Of a DNA stretch of 64,000 nt, positions 55,441 to 64,000 are shown piece after piece. Made by a program: the position numbers and the translations under genes. This DNA is from Apricaphanius iberus (Eukaryota; Chordata; Actinopteri; Cyprinodontiformes; Aphaniidae). Below the pieces are notes generated by a model. It had not been told where the DNA came from. It did not search any database and saw only the letters and a program-made list of their open reading frames with translations. The DNA is taken from NCBI GenBank assembly GCA_028564705.1, contig JAPXFQ010001774.1, positions 558,001-622,000 on the forward strand. The letters are read 5' to 3'. Position 1 is the first letter of the stretch, and each line of letters begins with the position of its first letter.

Positions 55441-58008
55441 ACTAAAACACGTCTTTTCACGTTTTTTTACATACCGAATTTACCGGCACGGGCAAAATGA
55501 TGTCTGTAACAGTAATACATCTCGGTATCAGTAAATTTTCGGTATACCGCCCAGCCCTATTTGGATCCAAAAATCATCTTCGAGATTGAAAATGTGCTGA
55601 AGGAGTAAGATTCTTTAAATCGAGGCTAAAAATAACTAGTGTGTTTAGAACTGGATTCGATTAAAAAGCAATAGGTGCATCATAAACTGTTGTGTTTTTA
55701 CATTTACCATTTTTTTTCCTTACTTAAAATGTAATATTTTTTGTTCTTCTAATCATGTGAAGCTCTTGTTGAAAAATGTGCCTTACAAATAAACTTGCCT
55801 TGCATGTCCTTCCCCTGCCCTGCCTTCTTGCCGATCGTGACATAGCGGGGTTATCAGTGGGATCTAAGATTTGATAAGGCGTTTGTTGCATGTTTTCATG
55901 CACAGAAACAAACCTTTAGATTAGGCTAGAGCAGAGCTACACGCCAGACAACCTGGATGCGATAAAAGACAAAACACCTTTTAAGACGCTTCTATTGGCA
56001 TATTAGCAAGTTAGCACTTCAGGGGATGAGTTGTTTACATCAAAGTTTTTTTCCCTTATACATTGCGCTTCAAAGTCATTTGCGTTCAGATATTGACCTA
56101 AATTAGTTTTCCCTGTGTCTTAGATTAACAGGCCTAGAAAACACACACAGATATAAAAAAAAGACTATTTACTGAGGACAAATGCACCATGCATCTTTAA
56201 TATATCAGTATCTTTGCCGAAAAGCAGCCCTAAGGGAACTCCTGCTTTTCTCTCTTATTTTTAAAGATAGTTGATTCAATAAATCAAAATAAAAAATTCT
56301 GAGTTAAAAAACCAAAAACACTGATCTGATCATCATGCTTGCTTTCTTACTTTCTAAAATGTGAAATGGTGCCCACTGTTGCAGAGAATAGGATGAGATC
56401 ATGGATTTAAGAAGCTGGGGTGTAATCCACTGCTTCGCTAGCATCTCTTTCAAGTTTTTTTTTTTTTCAAATTTTGGTTGTTTGGTGACTTTGCAGATAT
56501 GATTTCCCACAACCCCCACACAGCGACTCTACCAGGCCACTGGTAATCGGTTGGTTCCTTAATTGGACCAGAAAACCAACCTGTCAGGCCAGCCCGCTGA
56601 AATAGAGACACAAAAATACTGTGAAGGTGTATCAGAATTATTTGGAATTTGAGATAGTGGAAACGGCTAAAGTGCTTTTTCTACACTGGATGTAAATATC
56701 TGGTTTCGATATATGTAAACCGGATGATCAAAAACACCATGTTACCTTTAAACAAAAAGATGATGCCAGCCATTCCTTTTATAATCAGTTATTGCCAATT
56801 CTGAGTCATATTTAAAAACAATATTTTGTCCTCCGGTGAATAACATTTTCAAACTTCACAGATTCCTTTTTGGCACATTTTCCGCGTCCCCACCCATTGC
56901 TCATTGAGGCATGAGTGCAAACCCATGCTGTTTTGACAGAGGTAATTTGTTCATCAGTCGCTCCAACAAATGGCTGCTATGTCTTTTCCCTTCTATTAAC
57001 AACTTTCTTCTGCTTGATAATAACCAAACAGTGCTGTATTTTTCCTTGCTGTGTTGGGTATTCAGTGGGGACTGACAGATGACTGGAGGAGAAAAAAAAA
57101 ACAAGGTGATGTCTTTAGTTAAAGGGCATTATTTGTTTACCAGTGGGAGAGATGCAAGTGCCAGGAAATGCAGTGACATTTGAGTTCCTCCATTATGAGC
57201 AGTAGTTCAGATTTTATGGACGTTGCTTGAAAAGAGTGATATTTCCGAGAATCTTTACGTGCGTTGTGGAGTCTAGGCATGAACTATACGTTGGTGGGTG
57301 AGAACCAAAGAGGAATATAATCTTTGCTGGATTCAGTGATGTTAATGAATGCTAACACTTTAAGACGTTATGAGCTGTTAGCCTCCCGCAGTTGGTCCTG
57401 TTAATTTACCTTATATGAAGTAGACATTCTCTATCTTTCTAAATATGAATTTGTGCAGGACCTAATAATACATGTAAACTACATGTAAATCAATCAGGCA
57501 TAGCATTATCAACATCTGTCCTATAGTGTGTCACTCCCCATTTTACTGCAAAACAGCCTTGGTCTTTCCAGTCATAGACTCAACTAGAGTTCTTAAGATT
57601 TGCTGTTTTTTTTTCTTTTTCTTTTCTGCAATTTTTGGAAGCTAAAAGCAAACGAAGCATTGATGGTCCCCGCTTTATGTTTTATACTTGACCAAAGTTT
57701 CAGTGAATTTGCCATTTGTCTCCATTACATTCTGTTTTCCTTGTGTATAAATTTGACCTCTCCTCAGAATGGGAAATGCAAAATAATTTGTCGCTCTCGC
57801 TCACTATTTGGCACTTTGGTCAGCAAGTCTTCATTAGAATCCTTGGACACTGTGCCAATTTTAAAACATTTTTTTAAGGGCTGCTAATAAATGTATTTGC
57901 TGTACTTCCATGACAAACATAAACTTGGGGCAGATAAGACCAAGATCAAACTTTTTGATCAACAAACACTTCAGGTGGGTCGCATGAGAAACAACTGATC
58001 TGTATGTG
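55441..58008. other. Intronic interval, no gene recognised
   Basis: Contains a LINE-like tail at about 55745-55805 (GAAGCTCTTGTTGAAAAATG, then TTACAAATAAACTTGCCTTG). The remainder is AT-rich with no recognised element or coding frame. Confidence 0.4.
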
Positions 58009-58294
58009 AAAGCCGTATTAGAGCCCGGACGGACAAAGCGAACATTGATTTCCCTTCAAAATGCAAAAAAGTTTCGCCATAAATACGTTTTTACCTCTTC
58101 GCTAGTTCCGACCGATGAAAGAGAGACTGATGTGCTCGTCATGTTGCTGCAAATAGATAATTCTCAGCGAATTGAGCGCTAGCACTAGTTGGACCTCCGT
58201 TGTTGAGTTTCTTACTCGAAGACACAGATACCGCAGGCTTGTGATAATTTAGGTTTGCACTGCCCCCTACTGGCAGAAATTACACAGTGTGCCT
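58009..58294 (-). mobile_element. TTAA MITE family, copy E (truncated, about 286 bp)
   Basis: Reverse orientation. The right end CACAGTGTGCCT with TTAA at 58295-58298 is intact. The left third is gone, and two internal deletions remove the CATCTAATATGG-side spacer and the GCGGGCGTG block. It keeps the exon-like 16-codon frame on the complement. Confidence 0.85.
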
Positions 58295-58298
58295 TTAA

Positions 58299-58517
58299 GG
58301 TTAGGACATAAAACTTGTGGGTTGGTTAACTCCAGTTATGATATGCTAATCTGACGAAGTATTTTTGACATGTACAGACAGTTGGCAGTTATCAGTGATA
58401 CGAATGGTAGATAACTTACTAGTAGGTAGAGAGGGCACAGTCTGACGGCATTTAATTGGAGTGAAAACGGCTAATGACGGCCATTTAATGGATTGACAAC
58501 ATCCGAATCGGCTGGAA
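58299..58517. mobile_element. Relative of the 39766-40060 MITE
   Basis: It shares GGTTAGGACATAAAACTTGT, GATATGCTAATCTGACGAAGT, AATGGTAGATAACTTACTAG and, in the other orientation, GGCATTTAATTGGAGTG with the element at 39766-40060. It abuts the TTAA end of copy E, which probably inserted into it. Confidence 0.6.
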
Positions 58518-58859
58518 AGGGAAAGAAGGAAAGAGATATGTACAGAAAAACCTAAAAGGTTCCACATTTATCTCTTCCAAGTCATTTTCTGTGTTTTCTG
58601 TCTTGGTATTTCATTTCTATGATATAGAGAAGTCGGCTCCTAACATGTGCCAGGGCAGATTTGTTTTACAAAAAGGATAACTCAAGATAGAGTTCTAATT
58701 GTTTCATTGACTTTATCAAATTAATACTACTTTCACCAGCAGAGTAGGCAGGCCACATCTATGTAATAGTAACCTGTGTTTATTTGACCTTCCGCCATTT
58801 TGAATACTGTATGTGTGCTGGTGCATGTGTGTCTGTGTGTGTGCGTGCTGATCACCTAG

Positions 58860-59220
58860 AGATCTTTATCTTCCACTGAAAATATCAACAATGGAGAACT
58901 GGAGAATGGAGCAATGGAGGAAGGTGTTCTGGAGTAATGAATCACACATAGCCATTTACTTCACTTGCCTTATGAGGCGCGATAAAAAAGAGGCAGTGTT
59001 ATACTTTGATCAACACTTGGGTCCTGTTGTCGAAGGAGATGTTATCACTCATTTAAGCTTTCTTTTTTGTAGAAATGCTGTTTCCCTTATGACTGCGGCC
59101 TCTGTCAGCTGGATGATGCCCCCGACCTCAAGGCAAAAATGCTCTAGAGTCTAGAGATTGTTGAAATAGCAGTGTCCAAATTCCCCTGATTTCAATCAAA
59201 TCAAGCATTCAGCACTTAAA
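58860..59220 (+). pseudogene. Tc1/mariner transposase fragment, degenerate
   Basis: The frame at 58891-59154 opens with MENWRMEQWRKVFWSNESHI, corresponding to the first catalytic motif (WRKVLWSDESHF-type) with Asp changed to Asn. Further on, frames shift. At 59178-59215 a SPDFNQIKHSALK stretch recalls SPDLNPIEH with the catalytic Glu changed to Lys. Two of three catalytic residues are therefore lost. Confidence 0.6.
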
Positions 59221-59445
59221 GGATCTTATTTTAACATAGCGGTAAAATGCCCAACAGCACACCTTAAAATGAATTTTCATCCTTATGGCATAACCATTGA
59301 AAATTTATTTTAAGTTTCTTACCAGATGAAGGAGGGTTAACACGCCTTGACATAAAGAGTTCACTGATTATCCACTTGAACACGGTTACCAGAGCATTTG
59401 GAAGACAAGCAAGCCCATGGTAAAACAGTCTTCACCATACTTTAA

Positions 59446-59949
59446 AGGCACACTGTGTAATTTTTGGCCAGCAGGGGGCAGTGCATACCTAAATTATCAC
59501 AAGCATGCGGTATCTGTGTCTTCGAGTAAGAAACTCAACAACGGAGGTCCAACTAGTGCTGTTTTCAAACGCTCAATTCCCTGAGAATTATCTATTTGCA
59601 GCAACATGACGAACACATCAGTCTCTCTTTCATCGCTTGGAACTAGCCAAAAGGTAAAAATGGATTTATGGCAAAACTTTTTTGCATTTGAGGGGAAATC
59701 AATGTTTTAATAGCTGCCATGTTCCGTGTGCTTTGTCCGTCCGGGCTCTTGTAGACGTAAAGATGTCATCTAATATGGCTTTCTCCTGAAAAGAGGACCC
59801 GCGCCTTAGTATTTTAAAACTGAGTTTTTAAGTCATATTTTACAATATCGGCAATATTTTGCAATTAATATGCTTTACGTAATTATTATTACATAATATT
59901 TTAATGGATTTTTTCAAAGATGTACTCCAAAAAAACACACACTGTCACT
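59446..59949 (+). mobile_element. TTAA MITE family, copy F (504 bp)
   Basis: Flanked by TTAA at 59442-59445 and 59950-59953. The left end is AGGCACACTGTGTAATTTTT and the right end CACACTGTCACT. It keeps the 16-codon frame at 59606-59653 followed by GTAAAAAT. Confidence 0.9.
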
Positions 59950-59953
59950 TTAA

Positions 59954-60132
59954 GGTCACAGAAGGACAAATATACTTTCTTTGAAATGCCTAAACCTAAT
60001 GTGAAGAGGTTTTAAACACCAAGTAAGTACGTTTTCAGTAGGTAGAGAGAGCACTGTCTGATGGCATTTAATGGGAGTGATAACCGCTAATAACGGCCAT
60101 TTAATAGGCCGATCACATCCGAAACGGGTGCC
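59954..60132. mobile_element. Relative of the 39766-40060 MITE
   Basis: It carries GTAGGTAGAGAGAGCACTGT, GGCATTTAATGGGAGTGATA and GATCACATCCGAAACGGGTG, the complement of the left end at 39766-39850. As at 58299, it directly abuts a TTAA MITE copy. Confidence 0.6.
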
Positions 60133-61365
60133 CTTTCCATGTTTTAATTTCAATCCCTTTCATTGTTAGACAAACAGATTAATGTAATGTTTCAAAATGA
60201 TAAATACAATACATAGTCATATCATTTTAGTCTGTAGCCTACTTAAAGCACCTATTCAAACACCAGGTGGCTTTGGCTGTGTTTTGCAGGAAAGCAGGGA
60301 AGATCAGTGCATCCTGACTGTTTGTACATCTGCAGTGGCAATGAATTACTTGTGTAGCTCCCCTGTGGTCCCACCTATACCTCTGCAGAGAAACCTCACA
60401 GCACTGCAGACAGCCTCCTACATCTTGTCTACTGTATTCTGTGGCCTCAACCATTGCATATATATGGCTTTTTGAACCTCTAAAATTTAAAATTGAAATT
60501 GTGGAATTACGGTAAATTGAAGTCATATGCACAAATCTTCATTTAGTTCTTTATAAGGATGTTCTCCTTTCTTTGCTCTTCTCTTAAGAGATCATGCTTT
60601 AGCTCAAGGCCAAATAATGACTGTCAGTGAGAACATATTGAACAGGAAGAAGGTCAGTGTCAGCTGCGACAGCAGATGTAGTGGTGAGGGCAGACCAGCC
60701 TACAGCGATGCACTTTACATAGATTCCATTAACAGCCAGTTTTATTTGTCCTGCTAACAGCATAAAATGCTGAAAGCAATAGAAAACTCAGTTGGTTCCC
60801 CTTGAACAAGCTCCCAGCCCACGTCAAACACCATCTACTCCCTCTCTCCACCCCCCACCCATATAAAGATGAGTAATGTGTACAACATACGCAGCCACTG
60901 GAGGAATATATTATCCCCCCGGCCCGGGTGGCAGTGATAAATGTCCAAGACGAACTCTGCGCACAGTCATGAGGCAACTCTGCAGAGCTGAGAGAGTTCA
61001 GAGTGAGAGGCACATAGACTGTGTGGGAGAGACAACGAGAAAAGCATTTAAAGCACATACTTTTCTTTTAAATGGACTCCTCTGTGACAACATTGGAACA
61101 CTGCATCCTGAAACCACCCTGTCCTTTCTTAACCAGGACTCGTGGTAAAATGTGAAATTGTAATGAAACAAAAATCTGTGCAGTTGACAGGTAGTCGTTA
61201 AAATCGATTTAAATCCAGCCTTTTTTATGAACTTAAACCCTGTCTGCATGAAGCTCTGGGTTGTTTCACCTCGTTGCACCAGGCTTGGATGAACATGACT
61301 CATTGAGGTCAAATCCAAACTATTCCCATAAAAGTAGTTTTAATTTACTCTAATTGCATTCAGAG
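60133..61365. other. Intronic interval; candidate conserved element
   Basis: From about 60215 to 60480 the sequence is repeat-free and complex (CACCAGGTGGCTTTGGCTG, GGCAATGAATTACTTGTG, CCATTGCATATATATGGC). The interval 60860-61050 is similar in texture. No coding domain was recognised in the overlapping open frames. Confidence 0.3.
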
Positions 61366-61672
61366 TAGGGCTGGACGATATAGAAAAGGAGCGTATTGAT
61401 AAAAAAAATGTCATATTGTTCCATATCGATAATAATCGATAAAAATCAAATAATGTAAAAAAAATATCTTAAGTGCCTTCTGACTCATTTTGTTATTCTT
61501 CAATGAACCAATTTTAACTAAGAATTAAATTAATTAAATTTTCAAACACTTCTTTTTATCATTAGTAAGTTTTTAAACCACAGAAACAAACCAAGAGACC
61601 AGAGTAACATCAGTAACACAAAGAAAAGTAATATTATTAACCATAATATTTAATAAATACTTTATAATATAT

Positions 61673-61726
<54 letters not shown>

Positions 61727-62595
61727 CATGTTAGTACTTTAAATTAAAGGCTTATTTTTATGCTTTTTAATCTTTTAAACATTTTATGACACTTTATAAT
61801 ATTAATGGCTGAAACCCTTGGTTTTAGTTTGTCAATAAAGCTTATTCAAATTCACTTCAGCTCTTCAGCTGTAGGCTAAAGCTAAAGCTAACTAGCTACT
61901 CGCCAGTGTTGATGGGCTCCAACACTGCAGCTCAGTCACTGAGAGCTGAAGCCAGCAGGTCTATCCAACCCCTGTTGTGTTTTTTAAGCGTTTTTTCACC
62001 TCTGATGACCGGGAGCAGAACCGAGGGGAGATTTTAACAGCCACAGATGTTAGCCACGCGACGCGACCTAGGTAAGTTTCCTGTGTCTCTCTGTAAGAGA
62101 TTCGTAGTGAGCTGGAGACGAGAGTCCTGCTTTAAACAGCTGATCGTAGTTTTATATTTTGTTCATTATCGGTACGTTTAGTGTTTTAGTGCGTTGAGAT
62201 TCGGTTCAAAACGGGACATAACCTTTACCGGAGCCACTGAAACATTTATCCGGAACAACTTCGTCCGCTGCTGCCTTGTTGTGAGGTCTGAGCCAGGAAG
62301 TCACGGTGATGGTTCGCTTAGGGACTACTAAAAAATTCTGTTTCCGCTCAAATCATTTAATCCTTTTTGGGGTTCGAAAAGAGAGAGGGTGGCTGACAGA
62401 GCTGCATAGGGCATTGTTAATGATTCGTTTGGAGTAAGTAATGCTTGTTGTATTAAGCTGCCTGAAAGGGTATAATGAATAAAAAGGGGGGAACTTTTTT
62501 TTTCTATCAAACTTTTTTATTGACCCTTTTTTTCTCTATCGCACCACACGTCAATCGATCGATATATATTGCTATCGAATTATCGTCCAGCCCTA
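61366..62595. mobile_element. hAT-type non-autonomous element, 1230 bp
   Basis: Terminal inverted repeats TAGGGCTGGACGATA and, as the complement of the right end, TAGGGCTGGACGATA are identical over 15 bases. The flanks ATTCAGAG (61358-61365) and ATTCAGAA (62596-62603) are an 8-bp TSD with one mismatch. Subterminal TATCGATA repeats are typical. It contains a TA tract and a GC-richer stretch (61860-62080) that ends in GACCTAG|GTAAGT, like a promoter plus non-coding first exon. No transposase remains. Confidence 0.9.
61672..61722. repeat. (TA)n microsatellite within the hAT element
   Basis: About 50 bases of TA dinucleotide inside the element at 61366-62595. Confidence 0.9.
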
Positions 62596-63184
62596 ATTCA
62601 GAATAATTTTCCTTTGGTAGACATTACATAATTACACAAACTTGCTCATTCTGCCCAACATGAATTAAGCTCATGAACTAGTATGTTTATCACTAATTCA
62701 GAACTAGTGTTAATAATATTTAGGCCCACACGGAATCACATCCAGTTTAAGTTCACGACTTAAAGTAAAAATGGTTTAGATTTAGACAAAAATGTTTGGA
62801 TTAGCAGAACACTTAAATAAAAAAAATATAAATAAAAATAAAACCACTGATTGTTGGTAAACGATGGCATGCACATTTTAAATATATTTATGCTTTTAAA
62901 AAGCACCCAGAAATAAACGATGCAATAACGATGCAATTTAGCCACATTCAGAGCAGTGATGAATACATATGCTTTAAACTTGCTTGTTGAGAACTGACAC
63001 CTGATGCCATAAATTGTGACATCATTAATCAAGAGATGTGTTACAGGTAGTTACGGAAACATTTGAATGTATGTTGAAACATAGCTGACTTTGATGAGAG
63101 CTATTGGACACTGTATAAATACATTTTTAATTACCACCAGAACAGTTAGTCTAATATGTGTGTAAGGATTTTTAAAAATAACTA
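62596..63184. other. Intronic interval, no gene recognised
   Basis: AT-rich sequence without recognisable content. Confidence 0.4.
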
Positions 63185-63330
63185 AAAACATCCAGCCATC
63201 CATTATCTATACCGCTTTGTCCTCAAAGGATCGCGGGGGGTTGGTACCCTGGACAGGTCGCCAGTTCATTGCAGGTCAATACAAAGACACAACATACAAA
63301 CAACCATGCACACACACGCAAACCTAAGGG
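63185..63330 (-). mobile_element. SINE tail fragment
   Basis: CCATCCATTATCTATACCGC, then GTACCCTGGACAGGTCGCCAG and CAACCATGCACACACACGC, is the complement of the 3' body of the tRNA-derived SINE family seen at 15121 and 47456. Confidence 0.65.
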
Positions 63331-64000
63331 TTTTTCAATGGGATTGTAAATATTTAAGTTATTCAGTTATTTGAGTTGTGTCCTTCTTAAATTGTAAAAA
63401 ATGCAATAACTTTGTTTGATGTCTTTCCTTGCGGAGTTATTTGAATGATTAAAGCGTAAAACAGGAAAACAGAATCATTATACAATTCATTATCAGAATG
63501 AATCACATACTTTTAAATGTCTTCAATCCAATTTATACTGAAGAGTACTTTAACTAATTCTACTGTGTATAATCTGTGTGTGTCCAGAGGATGATGCAAA
63601 TAACGTTGAGACTCCAGCCATTTGAGCCAGCGCAATAACTTAGAACTGTCATCAGGCAATTTGACAGGACGCCTTTCCTGTCATCACTTTTTAATGTACA
63701 CCCTCCAGCCAATCAGAATCGAATATTCACCCAGACCATGGTATAATTGCCAATGAAATTCAAGTCTTTGAGGTTGGAACGGTGTCTTTCCATCTTCCCA
63801 ATTTTTTACACTATATCTGGTACGTCAATTCAGAAGCAACACGGTAAAATGACATTTTTGGCCTACATTTTGAGCTAACTGTATCTTGTATTTATCTTCT
63901 CTTTGTTGAACCAAGTTAGGCTAATGGGACTGGGTTATCCTCTCATTCGCTCCAAGCATCTGACATTATTGATGCACTCTACCCAAAGCGATGGGTATAA
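63331..64000. other. Intronic interval, no gene recognised
   Basis: No repeat or coding exon was recognised up to the window end. Confidence 0.4.

Larger units (their letters stand above)
21411..64000 (+). other. Intron after the first coding exon of neuroligin (open at window end)
   Basis: The GTAGGT donor starts at 21411. The next exon should begin with the sequence leading to the KPVMVYIHGGSYMEGTG region. I did not recognise it on the + strand, so the intron is at least 42.6 kb. Very long introns at this position are known for mammalian NLGN4. It is filled with the repeats listed below; any intron-resident gene was not recognised. A short exon could still have been overlooked by eye. Confidence 0.65.

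Noticed and set aside
1..64000. CRISPR arrays, operons, riboswitches or a prokaryotic-type system
   Set aside because: The sequence is vertebrate nuclear DNA with introns, SINEs, LINEs and microsatellites; no regularly spaced repeat array was seen.

Overview
The window is vertebrate nuclear DNA, almost certainly from a teleost fish. It holds one recognisable host-gene part: the first coding exon of a neuroligin of the NLGN4 type, on the + strand at 20945-21410, with its splice acceptor and 5'UTR just upstream. No further neuroligin exon was recognised in the 42.6 kb to the right, so nearly everything from 21411 onward is read as one long intron. The teleost assignment rests on the repeats: Rex1, Rex3 and L2-type LINEs, many Tc1 fragments, tRNA-derived SINEs, and MITEs of several superfamilies.

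Left third (1-20.7 kb). An L2 fragment and a Tc1 fragment are followed by a Rex1 LINE that was later split by a hAT-type MITE (perfect 8-bp target-site duplication, TSD). At 5.7-9.5 kb sits a 5'-inverted (twin-primed) Rex3 copy with a perfect 15-bp TSD. An L2 LINE has landed inside it, and the 3' part of that L2 carries an antisense piece of 28S rRNA about 385 bp long. Further on are a 1-kb fold-back element with a tRNA-Glu-like half in its loop, a Tc1 MITE, a Harbinger-like MITE with a MADF-like coding remnant, and a piggyBac-like MITE between the arms of a larger inverted repeat.

Middle (20.7-21.4 kb). The neuroligin exon encodes the signal peptide and the start of the extracellular cholinesterase-like domain. 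A 20-codon upstream ORF in strong start context lies in the 5'UTR.

Right two thirds (21.4-64 kb). The intron holds five of the six copies of a TTAA-flanked MITE family of about 480-505 bp. It also holds a separate TTAA-flanked element carrying a decayed THAP zinc-finger exon, Tc1 pseudogenes (one split by a MITE), nested MITEs, a pair of direct repeats around a pol III A/B-box sequence, a hAT element of 1.23 kb, and several repeat-poor stretches that may be conserved non-coding sequence.

A recurring theme is that several non-autonomous elements keep a short exon ending in a GT splice donor, sometimes with a recognisable coding domain. All calls come from reading the sequence; no database search was possible.
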